Assembly: GCA_900545625.1 (NCBI GenBank)
Contig: UQZS01000008.1
Coordinates: 1-51,194, forward strand
From: an uncultured Oscillospiraceae bacterium
Lineage (GTDB): Bacteria > Bacillota > Clostridia > Oscillospirales > Acutalibacteraceae
Direction: 5' to 3'
Length of the DNA: 51,194 bases
Part shown: positions 26,006 through 34,473 of the stretch, in pieces
How the letters are laid out: every line of letters starts with the position of its first letter
How positions within the stretch are numbered: position 1 is the stretch's first letter
The notes under the pieces: model-generated
Told to the model about the DNA's origin: nothing
Seen by the model: the letters and a program-made list of their open reading frames with translations, nothing else
Databases searched by the model: none
Translations under genes and position numbers: made by a program

Positions 26006-26335
26006 ATGGACTTAGAAAAATTTTTCAAAAAAGGCGACTTGATCCCCGCCATCGTGCAGGAGCAGGGGACAAATGAAGTGCTGATGCTCGCCTATATGAA
26101 CCGTGAATCCCTGCAAAAGACGTTGGAGACGGGCTACACCTGGTTCTACAGCCGCTCACGGCAAAAACTTTGGAACAAGGGCGAGACCTCAGGGCACAAG
26201 CAGCGCGTGGTGCGTGTGGTCGGGGACTGCGATGACGACACCCTGCTTGTTACCGTGGTGCAGACGGGGCCCGCCTGCCATACGGGGTCTAAAAGCTGCT
26301 TTTTTAATACGATCTGGGAGGCGAATGCACAATGA
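26006..26335 (+). CDS. hisI: Phosphoribosyl-AMP cyclohydrolase
   Basis: 109 residues. [41 protein letters not shown] and [13 protein letters not shown] carry the Mg-binding Asp cluster and zinc Cys residues of the family. Opens the adenine ring of PR-AMP. Stands as a separate protein, not fused to HisE; the hisE start overlaps its stop by four bases. Confidence 0.97.
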   Translation: MDLEKFFKKGDLIPAIVQEQGTNEVLMLAYMNRESLQKTLETGYTWFYSRSRQKLWNKGETSGHKQRVVRVVGDCDDDTLLVTVVQTGPACHTGSKSCFFNTIWEANAQ

Positions 26336-26658
26336 ACGATGTGCTTGATGAGCTGTACGCCGTCGCCATGGCGCGGCACGCAGAGAAAAAGGAAGGGTCT
26401 TATACCTGCTACCTGTTCGAGCAGGGGCTCGATAAAATCTTGAAGAAGATTGGGGAAGAGTCCGCCGAAACCATCATCGCCGCCAAAAACGGCGTAAAGG
26501 CGGATACCGTCGGCGAGATCTCCGACCTGCTGTTCCATCTCGTCGTTATGATGGCGAATGAGGGCATTACGCCCGACGACGTGAAAGCGGAGCTTGCCCG
26601 CCGCCATCAAAAAGAGGGCAACCTTAAAACATTTCATAAGGTCGATAAGAATACATAA
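26332..26658 (+). CDS. hisE: Phosphoribosyl-ATP pyrophosphohydrolase
   Basis: 108 residues, all-alpha NTP-PPase (MazG-like) fold. [23 protein letters not shown] and the following [13 protein letters not shown] hold the ExxE...ExxD metal motif. Hydrolyses PR-ATP to PR-AMP. Last recognised his gene; an M20 peptidase gene follows after 26 bases without a terminator. Confidence 0.96.
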   Translation: MNDVLDELYAVAMARHAEKKEGSYTCYLFEQGLDKILKKIGEESAETIIAAKNGVKADTVGEISDLLFHLVVMMANEGITPDDVKAELARRHQKEGNLKTFHKVDKNT

Positions 26659-26684
26659 GCACAAAACGGAAAAGAGGGAGCATT

Positions 26685-28151
26685 ATGTGGGTTCTGTGGA
26701 CGATTTTAGGCTTGATCGGCGCGCTTTTGCTCGTGACGCTGGTGCGCGCGGCGTTTTGGACGCCTGAAAAGCAGCAAGCCGAGCCGCTGCCCGACGAAGC
26801 GGTCGACGTCGAAAAGTACCGCAAAGACTTAAGCGACGCGATCCGCATCAAAACCATCTCCAATGTGGACACCGACAAGGTGGATTGGGGCGAGTTCCAA
26901 AAGCTGCACAAGCTTTTTGAAGAGCGTTTCCCGCTCGTGCACAAGCACCTAAAGCGCGAGGAGATCTCGCTGGCAAGCCTGCTGTATACGTGGGAGGGGA
27001 CAAGACCCGATTTGGAGCCTATCGCGCTTTTGGGGCATCAGGATGTCGTGCCTGTTGCCGAGGGTACCGAGCAGGACTGGACGCACCCTGCCTTTGACGG
27101 TGTGGACGACGGCGAGTTCATCTGGGGGCGCGGCGCGCTGGATATGAAGAATCACCTGATCGCCGTGCTCGAAAGCGTGGAAACGCTGCTTTCCGAGGGA
27201 TTTTGGCCGGAGCGCACCGTATACTTGTGCTTCGGGCACGATGAAGAGATCGTCGCCGCGAAAACATCGGGCGCAGGTGCGATTGCCGATACACTGAAAG
27301 CGCGCGGCGTGCACCTCGACAGTGTCATTGACGAGGGCGGCGCGATATTGGATCTGAAGGTCGGTTCTATCCTCAACAATCGGCTTGCGGGTGTGGGCAT
27401 CGCCGAAAAGGGCTATGCCGACTACCGCGTTTCCGTCAGCGCCAAGGGCGGACATTCCTCGCAGCCGCCTTCACATACCGCCGTCGGCACGCTTGCCGAG
27501 GTGGTGCGCGACATCGAAAAGCACCAGTTCCGCGCGACCATGCCCGATTTTGTGTACGATCTGTTTTGCAAGATCGGCAAAAATTGCAGCTACCCGGCGC
27601 GCATCGTCACTTGCAATCTGTGGCTTTTGAAGCCGCTCATTACCTTTGTGATGACCAAGATCCCGCCCGCCGCATCGCTCATCCACACGACGACCGCCGT
27701 CACCATGGCGAGCGGCAGTCCCGCGGCGAATGTCCTGCCGCAGAAAGCGTCGGTGACGGTCAACTTCCGCATGATGCCCGGCACAACGCTCAAGGATGTC
27801 GAGCAGCACATCCGCCAAAGCGTGCGCAACAAGGAGATCGAGATCGAATATCTCAAGGGCAAGGAGGCCTCCAAGGTCTCGCCGACCGACAGCCGCTCGT
27901 TTAAGATCCTTGAGTCGATTTGCACGCGTACGGATTCGAGCATGATCGTCGCGCCGTATCTTGTTATGGGCGGTACGGATGCTTACCATTACGAGGAGGT
28001 CTGCGACTGCATTTACCGTTTTGCGCCGTTCGTGATGGATACGAAATTGCTCTTGACCACCCACGGTACAAATGAACGCATTCCGATCGCGTGCATGGGC
28101 GACGCGCTCAAATTCTTTAAGCGATACATACGCATGATGTCCGCGGAATAA
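26685..28151 (+). CDS. Membrane-anchored M20 metallopeptidase, PM20D1/carboxypeptidase S-like
   Basis: 488 residues. An N-terminal helix (about 3-22) looks like a signal anchor. The M20 zinc site is visible: LLGHQDVVPV (H118, D120), GRGALDMKN (D153 bridging), GHDEEI (E187/E188) and DEGGAI, with THGTNER near the C-terminus; a dimerisation domain lies between (YRVSVSAKGGHSSQPP). The long spacing and length fit the PM20D1/carboxypeptidase S group (N-acyl amino acid or small-peptide hydrolases) better than short M20 dipeptidases. It sits 26 bases after hisE and shares the transcript up to the terminator at 28167, which hints at an amino-acid supply role; this is inference. Confidence 0.88.
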   Translation: MWVLWTILGLIGALLLVTLVRAAFWTPEKQQAEPLPDEAVDVEKYRKDLSDAIRIKTISNVDTDKVDWGEFQKLHKLFEERFPLVHKHLKREEISLASLLYTWEGTRPDLEPIALLGHQDVVPVAEGTEQDWTHPAFDGVDDGEFIWGRGALDMKNHLIAVLESVETLLSEGFWPERTVYLCFGHDEEIVAAKTSGAGAIADTLKARGVHLDSVIDEGGAILDLKVGSILNNRLAGVGIAEKGYADYRVSVSAKGGHSSQPPSHTAVGTLAEVVRDIEKHQFRATMPDFVYDLFCKIGKNCSYPARIVTCNLWLLKPLITFVMTKIPPAASLIHTTTAVTMASGSPAANVLPQKASVTVNFRMMPGTTLKDVEQHIRQSVRNKEIEIEYLKGKEASKVSPTDSRSFKILESICTRTDSSMIVAPYLVMGGTDAYHYEEVCDCIYRFAPFVMDTKLLLTTHGTNERIPIACMGDALKFFKRYIRMMSAE

Positions 28152-28166
28152 AGACAAACGCAAACG

Positions 28167-28195
28167 GCAGCCGGTGTTGCGCCGGCTGCTGTTTT
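28167..28195 (+). terminator. Terminator of the his-M20 operon
   Basis: Perfect 8-bp stem GCAGCCGG (28167-28174) with CCGGCTGC (28182-28189), seven-base loop, then TGTTTT. Confidence 0.85.
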
Positions 28196-28214
28196 GTGTA
28201 GCAAAAACAAAAGG

Positions 28215-28243
28215 TTTACTTTTTGTCCTTTTTTCGCTATAAT
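28215..28243 (+). promoter_or_regulatory. Sigma-A promoter of the putP-like gene
   Basis: TTTACT, 17 bases with long T tracts, TATAAT (28238-28243). Transcript start near 28250, just ahead of the GGGGGA ribosome site. Confidence 0.7.
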
Positions 28244-28273
28244 GAAAGCACATTTTTCCAAGGGGGAGAAGCT

Positions 28274-29851
28274 ATGTCCCAAGACACTGTAAAAGTGCTG
28301 ATCGCGATGTGCGGGTATATGCTGATCGTTATCTTTATCGGCATTTACTTTGCGAAGCGTTCGCAGAAAAACTCCGACAATTACTTTTTGGGCGGGCGCT
28401 CGCTGGGGCCGTGGGTGACCGCGATGAGTGCCGAAGCGTCCGACATGAGCGGCTGGCTTTTGATGGGGCTGCCGGGCGTTGCCTACTGGTGCGGTCTTGC
28501 CGACGCGTTTTGGACGGCTTTGGGGCTGGCGCTCGGTACTTACATCAACTGGCTGATCGTCGCCAAACGTCTGCGCAGCTATTCCGTCGTTTCGGGCGAT
28601 GCGATCACCATTCCCGACTTTTTAAGCAACCGTTACCACGAAAAGAAAAAGGTGATCCTTTCCGTATCTGCGCTGTTCATCCTTGTGTTCTTCACGGTGT
28701 ATGCCGCCAGCTGCTTCGTCACCTGCGGCAAGCTGTTCAGCACGCTGTTCGGCTTTCCTTACCATTCCATGATGATCGTCGGCGCGGTGTTCGTGCTGCT
28801 GTATACCTTCCTCGGCGGCTTCCTTGCGGAGAGCGCGTCGGACTTTATGCAGGGCGTGGTCATGTTTTTCGCGCTTTTGGTGGTGCTCGTCGCCGGCACG
28901 ATCCATGCGGGCGGCTTTTGGGCGGTCATTGAAAATGCGCAGTCCATCGAGGGCTTTTTCTCGCTGACCTCTGTTGCCTCGCCCGCCGTGGACGCCAACG
29001 GCGTCCAGCAGGCGGTAAACGGCGTCCCGCAGTTCGGCGAAGCGGGCAGCTACGGCTTTTTGACGATCATTTCTACGCTTTCATGGGGGCTTGGGTATTT
29101 CGGTATGCCGCAGGTGCTGCTGCGCTTTATGGCGATCCGCAAGCGCCGTGAGCTGACCCGTTCGCGCCGCATCGCGACCGTTTGGGTCATCATCTCCCTT
29201 GCCGCCGCCGTGTATATCGGGCTTATGGGCCGCGCGATGTTCCCTGTGGAAGAGACGCTTTCTACTGCGAGCGGTGCGGAAAACGTGTTCATCGTGATCA
29301 GCCGCGCGCTGTTCCACCCTGTGGTGGCGGGTGTCGTCATGGCGGGCATTCTCGCGGCGACGATCAGCTCATCGGACTCGTATCTGCTGATCGCATCCTC
29401 TGCATTTTCCAAAAACCTGTTCGGCGGCGTGCTCAAAAAGAACGCGACCGACAAGCAGGTCATGTGGGTCGCGCGCATCGTCCTGATGGTCATCGCCCTG
29501 ATCGGTATTGCGATCGCGTGGGATGAAAACAGCGTGATCTTCACCGTCGTCTCGTTCGCGTGGGCGGGCTTCGGCGCAACGTTCGGGCCGATCATGCTCT
29601 TCTCCCTGTTCTGGAAGCGCACCACCCGCGCGGGCGCCGTGGCGGGCATGGTCACGGGCGGCGTGATGGTGTTCGTTTGGAATCTGCTAATCCGTCCGCT
29701 CGGCGGCATTTTGGATATCTACGAGCTGTTCCCCGCGTTTGTGCTTTCGTGCATCGTGATCGTCGTAGTGTCGCTCCTGACAAAAGCACCCGACAAGGAA
29801 ATCACCGACGAATTCGAGCGTGCCAAGCACTACAAAAAAGAGGAAGCGTAA
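28274..29851 (+). CDS. putP: Sodium/proline symporter (SSS family)
   Basis: 525 residues, about 13 transmembrane helices. The start of the protein matches PutP closely: NYFLGGRSLGPWVTAMS, then EASDMSGWLLMGLPG, with the Na+-site region and proline-binding helix conserved in the family. Later motifs include GGFLAESASDF and ILAATISSSDSYLL, typical of SSS carriers. Probably imports L-proline with Na+; other substrates within the family cannot be excluded. The ATG at 28274 follows GGGGGA; an ATG 17 codons earlier overlaps the promoter region and is rejected. Transcribed alone, with its own promoter and terminator. Confidence 0.92.
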   Translation: MSQDTVKVLIAMCGYMLIVIFIGIYFAKRSQKNSDNYFLGGRSLGPWVTAMSAEASDMSGWLLMGLPGVAYWCGLADAFWTALGLALGTYINWLIVAKRLRSYSVVSGDAITIPDFLSNRYHEKKKVILSVSALFILVFFTVYAASCFVTCGKLFSTLFGFPYHSMMIVGAVFVLLYTFLGGFLAESASDFMQGVVMFFALLVVLVAGTIHAGGFWAVIENAQSIEGFFSLTSVASPAVDANGVQQAVNGVPQFGEAGSYGFLTIISTLSWGLGYFGMPQVLLRFMAIRKRRELTRSRRIATVWVIISLAAAVYIGLMGRAMFPVEETLSTASGAENVFIVISRALFHPVVAGVVMAGILAATISSSDSYLLIASSAFSKNLFGGVLKKNATDKQVMWVARIVLMVIALIGIAIAWDENSVIFTVVSFAWAGFGATFGPIMLFSLFWKRTTRAGAVAGMVTGGVMVFVWNLLIRPLGGILDIYELFPAFVLSCIVIVVVSLLTKAPDKEITDEFERAKHYKKEEA

Positions 29852-29880
29852 AGCGCTCAGAAACGTTCGCACGATGTATC

Positions 29881-29915
29881 AAAAAGACCGACTGTAGCAC
29901 AGCCGGTCTTTTTTA
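29881..29915. terminator. Terminator after putP, probably bidirectional
   Basis: AAAAAGACCG...CGGTCTTTTTT: stem 29884-29895 with 29899-29910, one mismatch, A run on the left and T run on the right. Confidence 0.85.
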
Positions 29916-29916
29916 C

Positions 29917-29945
29917 TTGCAATTTAACCGCGTGGGCGGTACAAT
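29917..29945 (+). promoter_or_regulatory. Sigma-A promoter of the HAD phosphatase gene
   Basis: TTGCAA (29917-29922), 17 bases, TACAAT (29940-29945). It begins immediately after the T run of the putP terminator. Confidence 0.7.
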
Positions 29946-29981
29946 ACCCATAACGCTTAATACGGATCGGGAGCATACGAA

Positions 29982-30587
29982 ATGGATTTGGATATTTACG
30001 ATTTTGACAAAACCGTCGTGCCGTTTGACAGCGGCTCGACCTTCCTGCTGTTCTGTGTACGAAAGTACCCGTATTTGATCTTGCTGCTGCCGTTTTACCT
30101 GGTGCTGGGTGCGCTTTACGGACTTCGTATCATTGGGCTTGGACGCTTCAAGCGCCACATTTTTGCAGCCGTGCGCTTTATCCCGCTTGAAAAAGCGGTG
30201 CGCGCGTTTTGGGACAGGCACGAGCGCGACGTTTTTCCGTGGTTTTTGCCGGAACGCCGCGCACGGTACACGGTGGTCATCAGCGCAAGCCCCGACTTTC
30301 TGCTTCGGGAAATTGCCGAGCGCTTAAAAATAGATGTGCTTTTATGCACGCGCCACGACCCGAAGACCGGGACACTGCTGGGGGAAAACTGCCGCGGCGA
30401 GGAAAAGGTGCGCCGCTTTCAAGAAGCGTTCCCGGACGGCGCGCATGTCTGCACGGTGTATTCGGACTCCTATCGCCACGACCGGCCGATCTTTTCGCTC
30501 GGCGAGCAGTGTGTCCATATCGAAAAGGACGGCACACAGACGGCATTTTCTTATGCCGCGCAATACGGCGAACTGTCGAAAGAATAA
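29982..30587 (+). CDS. HAD superfamily phosphatase (HAD-IB-like)
   Basis: 201 residues. Motif I is YDFDKT with nucleophile D7 and D9; motif II is VISASP; the motif III Lys is probably in GEEKVRRF; motif IV is probably the SDSYRHDRP region, as in the IB (SerB-like) subfamily. A hydrophobic stretch (about 26-48) lies in the cap region and could touch the membrane, as in HAD-IB phospholipid phosphatases. Substrate unknown. Own promoter; converges on the histidine phosphatase gene with only four bases between the stops. Confidence 0.85.
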   Translation: MDLDIYDFDKTVVPFDSGSTFLLFCVRKYPYLILLLPFYLVLGALYGLRIIGLGRFKRHIFAAVRFIPLEKAVRAFWDRHERDVFPWFLPERRARYTVVISASPDFLLREIAERLKIDVLLCTRHDPKTGTLLGENCRGEEKVRRFQEAFPDGAHVCTVYSDSYRHDRPIFSLGEQCVHIEKDGTQTAFSYAAQYGELSKE

Positions 30588-30591
30588 TGCA

Positions 30592-31272
30592 TTATTCCTC
30601 GTATAGATCGGACGGATAATAATCCCACAGCGCGCGCTCGTCGTCCTCCGAAAGCGGCAGGGCGGGACATTCCGCGATCGCTTCGAGTTTCCCGGTATGC
30701 GACCACAAAAACGGGTCGATGCGCAAGGTATAGCCGCAGCCATTTGGCGTGAGCCACTCGTGCATGGGCGCTTCGGGAATGGCGAAGGCCGTCATCAGCG
30801 CCATGATCACCCCGCCGTGCGTCACGACCGCCGCCGAACGCACGCCTGACTGTAAAATACCCTGTACGATGCGCTGGAATGCCGTGCAGATGCGGCGGTT
30901 GAAGTCCACCTGGCTCTCGCCGAACGGCACGGGCGTTTCGGGCTCGGTACCCGCAAGCCAGGTCTTGAACGTATCCAAGTCTTTGAGCTCGTCGGCGGTC
31001 TTGCCTTCAAATTCGCCGAAGTCGTATTCGGCGAGCTCCTGCATGACGATGGGGTCTTTATCGGGGTAAATGCGCTTTGCCGTTTGCAGGCAGCGCTGCA
31101 AGGGGCTGGAAAACACAGCTTCCACGTCCGGGTAGCCGCCGTATTCCTCTTTTAAATCGTCCACCTGCCGCAGCCCTTCGTCTGTGGCGGGCAGATCGGT
31201 CTGCCCGATGTAACGTCCGTCCTCGTTGCCTTCGGCGGCGTGACGGATCAAATGGATCTGAGCGGTTTTCAA
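30592..31272 (-). CDS. Histidine phosphatase family protein (phosphoglycerate mutase-like)
   Basis: About 226 residues. The catalytic His lies in LIRHAAEGN, a variant of the usual RHGxTxxN, followed by FSSPLQRCLQTA, EYDFGEFEGK with the acid residue, and VVTHGG with the second His. Such enzymes hydrolyse small phosphomonoesters (sugar, cobalamin precursor or broad substrates); no cobalamin gene is close by, so no specific role is proposed. I choose the TTG at 31272 because GGGAAGGTGA stands at good distance; the GTG at 31281 is the alternative. Confidence 0.85.
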   Translation of the reverse strand: MKTAQIHLIRHAAEGNEDGRYIGQTDLPATDEGLRQVDDLKEEYGGYPDVEAVFSSPLQRCLQTAKRIYPDKDPIVMQELAEYDFGEFEGKTADELKDLDTFKTWLAGTEPETPVPFGESQVDFNRRICTAFQRIVQGILQSGVRSAAVVTHGGVIMALMTAFAIPEAPMHEWLTPNGCGYTLRIDPFLWSHTGKLEAIAECPALPLSEDDERALWDYYPSDLYEE

Positions 31273-31314
31273 CGCGATCACCTTCCCGTTTTTACAAAAG
31301 AAATATACAAATCG

Positions 31315-31343
31315 TTGATTTTATGATAAAATACAGTTACAAA
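31315..31343 (+). promoter_or_regulatory. Putative promoter of the XRE regulator gene
   Basis: TTGATT, 17 bases, TACAAA in an AT-rich divergent region (31273-31366) shared with the histidine phosphatase gene. Other -10-like AT stretches overlap, so the call is tentative. Confidence 0.45.
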
Positions 31344-31366
31344 ATGTAGAATCTTGGAGGCGTTTT

Positions 31367-31984
31367 ATGAATACAGTGTTCCCCGCACGGCTTTCTGCAC
31401 TGCGCCGCGAGCGCGGCTTGACGCAGAAGGACGCCGCCGCCGCCATGGGCATTTCAGGCGCGCTGCTGTCGCACTATGAAAAGGGCATCCGCGAATGCGG
31501 TCTGGAATTTTTGTGCGCCGCCGCGGCGTTTTACGACGTGAGCTGTGACTATCTTTTAGGCGTGAGCAATACGCGCCGCGCGTTCAATGAACAGTTTGAC
31601 GAACGCGACACCGCGCAGGACAGGGAATTCCGCACGGGCACGCTGTTCCGCGCCGCGACCATGCTCAGCGATGCGCTCGCCGTGACCAATCCCGCGGCTG
31701 CCGACCTTTTGCGCAGTTATTTTGCGCTGGCGGTCTATCGCGTAGCCTTACAGGCGCGCGACGAAGGCGTGCTGCCTGCGGAGTGGGTGTCTATGCCGAC
31801 GTCCACCGCAGAAGCGCTCAGCGCGGCGCTCATGGGCGATCTGATGCAAAAGCTGCACGCGGACGCGCCAAAGGAAAAGCCAAAAACGGCACAGCCCGTC
31901 TGTGTGCATACCATCGTGGAAAACAGCGAACAGCTTTTGCGCCGCTCGCTCGCGCCCTTTGCCGAGGGCAGGGGGCAGGCATAA
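31367..31984 (+). CDS. XRE-family transcriptional regulator
   Basis: 205 residues. An N-terminal lambda-repressor-like HTH (about 7-62) has RRERGLTQKDAAAAMGIS and ALLSHYEKGIRECGLEFL, ending in the CDYLLGVS motif common in this family. The remaining 140 residues are helical with a low-complexity Ala-rich part and no recognisable sensor domain. GGAGG precedes the ATG. Targets unknown; the divergent histidine phosphatase gene or itself are the nearest candidates. Confidence 0.9.
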   Translation: MNTVFPARLSALRRERGLTQKDAAAAMGISGALLSHYEKGIRECGLEFLCAAAAFYDVSCDYLLGVSNTRRAFNEQFDERDTAQDREFRTGTLFRAATMLSDALAVTNPAAADLLRSYFALAVYRVALQARDEGVLPAEWVSMPTSTAEALSAALMGDLMQKLHADAPKEKPKTAQPVCVHTIVENSEQLLRRSLAPFAEGRGQA

Positions 31985-31986
31985 CG

Positions 31987-32595
31987 CTATTCCGCCGTGC
32001 CGAAAACGGCTGCCGCGTGCTCTGCGGCATAGTCCCGCAGGCGCATAAGCAGTGCGTCGCGGGCAAAGACTTTTGAAAAATCCGCATCCAGCGCATCGAG
32101 TGTTTCCTGCTCCAATGACACGCTCTCGTTCGTTTCATCGAACATCGCATACATCTTGCCCGCAATTTCCCCAAGCGTATTTTCGCCGACAGCATGCAGC
32201 GCCCGCGGGCAGAACGCACGCAGCGGCTCGCCGTTGTTTTTGAAAAAGAACGAAAGCGACGTTTGCATGTCCTGCACCAGCCAATACAGCGTGTATATGT
32301 TTTGCTGCGGTTCGTTCATCTCGGCAAAGCGGCGGTCGGGGTCTGCGTCACCTTCTAACTGCGCCTGTAAAACGGCGAACGCGCCGTCCAGCACGCGTGC
32401 CGCTTCCTCACTTAGCACCTTTTCCGCCGAAGCGCCGCGAAAATCCGCCTTGAGGGCGGTCAGCCGTTCGATCTGCGCATAAGCGCGCTTGGTCTCCTCA
32501 TTGTGCCCGCGCAGCGCCTTGGAGGCTTTTAGGAGCACAAAGATCGTCACCACGCACAGCACGGCGAAAATGACCCAAAGATACCAAAATTCCAT
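31987..32595 (-). CDS. Single-pass membrane protein of unknown function
   Basis: 202 residues. One N-terminal transmembrane helix (about 5-22), then a mostly helical, charged cytoplasmic-type region with coiled-coil-like heptads around 25-90. No motif recognised. GGAGGG immediately precedes the ATG. The stop lies only two bases from the XRE gene stop (convergent). It follows rsmI by 13 bases on the same strand, so it is probably the last gene of the trmN6-rsmI transcript. Confidence 0.7.
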   Translation of the reverse strand: MEFWYLWVIFAVLCVVTIFVLLKASKALRGHNEETKRAYAQIERLTALKADFRGASAEKVLSEEAARVLDGAFAVLQAQLEGDADPDRRFAEMNEPQQNIYTLYWLVQDMQTSLSFFFKNNGEPLRAFCPRALHAVGENTLGEIAGKMYAMFDETNESVSLEQETLDALDADFSKVFARDALLMRLRDYAAEHAAAVFGTAE

Positions 32596-32608
32596 ATTCC
32601 CTCCGATT

Positions 32609-33433
32609 TTATTGCGTCAGGGCTTTGTAGATGTCGCCCTTCTTTAATCCGCTTTTTGCAGCCGCCGCTTTGGCGGCTTCTGTTTTTGATGCGCCTGCTT
32701 GTATCTCCCGATTGGCAAAGGTGACGGCTTCTTCCAGGCTCCATGATGCCTTATCGGGTGTATCTGCACCGTGTATTACCAGCACGTATTCGCCCTTGAC
32801 CTGCTGTTCTGCGTATTTCGCGGCTGCGGCAGAGAGCGTCGTGCGTTCCACGGCTTCGTGGATCTTGGTCAGTTCTTTTACGAGCGCGATCTCACGGTCG
32901 CCGAATGCGTCGAGCAGATCCTGCAAGGTGCGCGAAAGACGGTGCGGCGCTTCGTAAAATATCATGGTGCGCGTCTCCGAAACGAGCGACTGCAAATGCG
33001 CGCGGCGCTCCGCCTTCTGCACGCTCAAAAAGCCCTCAAAGGTAAATCGTTTGGACGGAAGCCCCGAAACGGCGACAGCGGTCGCAAACGCGGTAGGACC
33101 GGGGACAGCCTCCACCCGCACGCCGTGCTCGTGCGCAAGTGCGACAAGCGCTTCACCGGGGTCGGAAACGGCGGGCATTCCCGCGTCCGTCACGAGCGCG
33201 CAGTTTTCCCCCGCGAGCAGCCGTGACAGGATCTTTTCACCCGCCGTGCGGCTGTTGTGCTCGTGGTAGCTGACCGTCGGCGTGGAAATGCCGAAATGGT
33301 TGAGCAGCTTGCGCGTGACGCGCGTGTCCTCCGCCGCAATAAGGTCGCAGCTTTGCAAAGTCTCTACTGCACGAGGGGAAAAATCAGAAAGGTTGCCGAT
33401 CGGCGTACCGACCACATATAAAATACCGCTCAT
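32609..33433 (-). CDS. rsmI: 16S rRNA (cytidine-1402-2'-O)-methyltransferase
   Basis: 274 residues, tetrapyrrole-methylase fold. LYVVGTPIGNLSDFSPRA at the N-terminus, AAEDTRVTRKLLNHF, SYHEHN, VTDAGMPAVSDPG and the later YEAPHRL are diagnostic of RsmI. Methylates the ribose of C1402 in the ribosomal P site with S-adenosylmethionine. The ATG at 33433 has GGAGG upstream; the open frame further upstream is shadow. Overlaps the end of trmN6 by four bases, as yabB-yabC are linked in bacilli. Confidence 0.96.
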   Translation of the reverse strand: MSGILYVVGTPIGNLSDFSPRAVETLQSCDLIAAEDTRVTRKLLNHFGISTPTVSYHEHNSRTAGEKILSRLLAGENCALVTDAGMPAVSDPGEALVALAHEHGVRVEAVPGPTAFATAVAVSGLPSKRFTFEGFLSVQKAERRAHLQSLVSETRTMIFYEAPHRLSRTLQDLLDAFGDREIALVKELTKIHEAVERTTLSAAAAKYAEQQVKGEYVLVIHGADTPDKASWSLEEAVTFANREIQAGASKTEAAKAAAAKSGLKKGDIYKALTQ

Positions 33434-34188
33434 CCGTCCACACCTCCTTGCTCGGAATACGGCTGCTGCAGCCGCTGCATCTCGGCGCACAGCGCCCCGT
33501 CTTTCGTGTATAAAAACAAGCCGGGCAAAATCTGTAAGCCGCTTTTGCCGTCGCGCCGCCCTTCCAAAAGGCAAAGCCACGGTGCGCTTTCGGCATTTTT
33601 CGCCACAAGCCGCAGCCGCTTGGGCTCCAAACGGTAACAGCGCATGGCGTGCATCGCGTCACAAAGGCGCTCGGGGCGCAGGCAGATACAAAACCGTCCG
33701 CCGCTGCGCAAAAGCAGGGAGGCGGCACGGGCAATGTCGTCAAGTGTGCAGTGCGTCTCGTGCCGCGCGATGCGTGCCGACATATCTGTACTTTTCAAGC
33801 CTGCATTCTCCGCTTTGTAGGGCGGGTTCATCGTCACAAGATCATAGCTGCCGCGGCGAAGAAAGGCGCCGGCGTCTTTCAGATCCGCACAGTGGGCGGC
33901 AAGCGAACCGGTTAGACCGCTGCCGCAGATCCCGCGCGCAAACTGCGAAGCGGCAGCTTCCTGCAATTCCACGCCGTCCACAAAGCTGCAAAGCCCGCGG
34001 CTTTTCCAAAACAGGGGGATGATCCCGCACCCCGTGCCGAGATCGCAGGCGCGGGTGTCCCGTTTCGGCGCGGCAAAATCGGCAAGCAGCAGCGCGTCCG
34101 TGCCGAACGTGTGCGCGGGCGAGACGACCACGCCGACGCCGCGGCGCAGATATTCGACATGTTCTCCCGAAAAAAGCATAAATCCCAT
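33430..34188 (-). CDS. trmN6: tRNA1(Val) adenine-37-N6 methyltransferase-like protein
   Basis: About 252 residues. Class I SAM methyltransferase: DLGTGCGIIPLF is motif I and TMNPPYKAENAG the N6-adenine NPPY motif; SPAHTFGTDALLLADFA at the start is the family hallmark (YabB/TrmN6). The C-terminus resembles YabB. Modifies A37 of tRNA-Val in Escherichia coli; the Firmicute target is less certain. The start is unclear: ATG codons at 34188 and 34179 are possible and neither has a strong ribosome site. A -10-like TACAAT at 34200-34195 suggests a very short leader. Coupled to rsmI. Confidence 0.85.
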   Translation of the reverse strand: MGFMLFSGEHVEYLRRGVGVVVSPAHTFGTDALLLADFAAPKRDTRACDLGTGCGIIPLFWKSRGLCSFVDGVELQEAAASQFARGICGSGLTGSLAAHCADLKDAGAFLRRGSYDLVTMNPPYKAENAGLKSTDMSARIARHETHCTLDDIARAASLLLRSGGRFCICLRPERLCDAMHAMRCYRLEPKRLRLVAKNAESAPWLCLLEGRRDGKSGLQILPGLFLYTKDGALCAEMQRLQQPYSEQGGVDG

Positions 34189-34224
34189 ATGGGCATTGTA
34201 CCATAAAACGGAAAAAAAGCAAAG

Positions 34225-34248
34225 CAAAAAGACCGCCCGCAGGCGGTC
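34225..34248 (-). terminator. Terminator after the ferredoxin gene
   Basis: On the minus strand GACCGCC pairs with GGCGGTC around a four-base loop, followed by TTTTTG and more T-rich sequence. It separates the ferredoxin from trmN6. Confidence 0.85.
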
Positions 34249-34271
34249 TTTCCTCACTTCTGCTTGTTTGC

Positions 34272-34442
34272 TTACTCCGCTTGCGGAGCGCCGACCGGGC
34301 AGACACCGGCGCAGGAACCGCAGTCAATGCAGGTATCCGCGTCGATCACGTATTTGCCGTCACCCTCAGAAATCGCCTCCACGGGGCATTCCGAAGCGCA
34401 AGCGCCGCAGGCGATGCAATCGTCGGTGATATGATATGCCAT
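34272..34442 (-). CDS. 2[4Fe-4S] ferredoxin
   Basis: 56 residues, the classic clostridial size. Two cluster motifs CxxCxxCxxxCP: C9, C12, C15, C19 and C38, C41, C44, C48. Low-potential electron carrier for anaerobic redox enzymes. The ATG at 34442 has AGGGAGG upstream; a longer in-frame start 11 codons earlier overlaps the promoter. It has its own promoter and terminator and is inserted between ricT and trmN6 inside an otherwise conserved darA-holB-ricT-trmN6-rsmI block. Confidence 0.97.
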   Translation of the reverse strand: MAYHITDDCIACGACASECPVEAISEGDGKYVIDADTCIDCGSCAGVCPVGAPQAE

Positions 34443-34473
34443 GTTTGTGACCTCCCTTATACAAAGTACTTTC

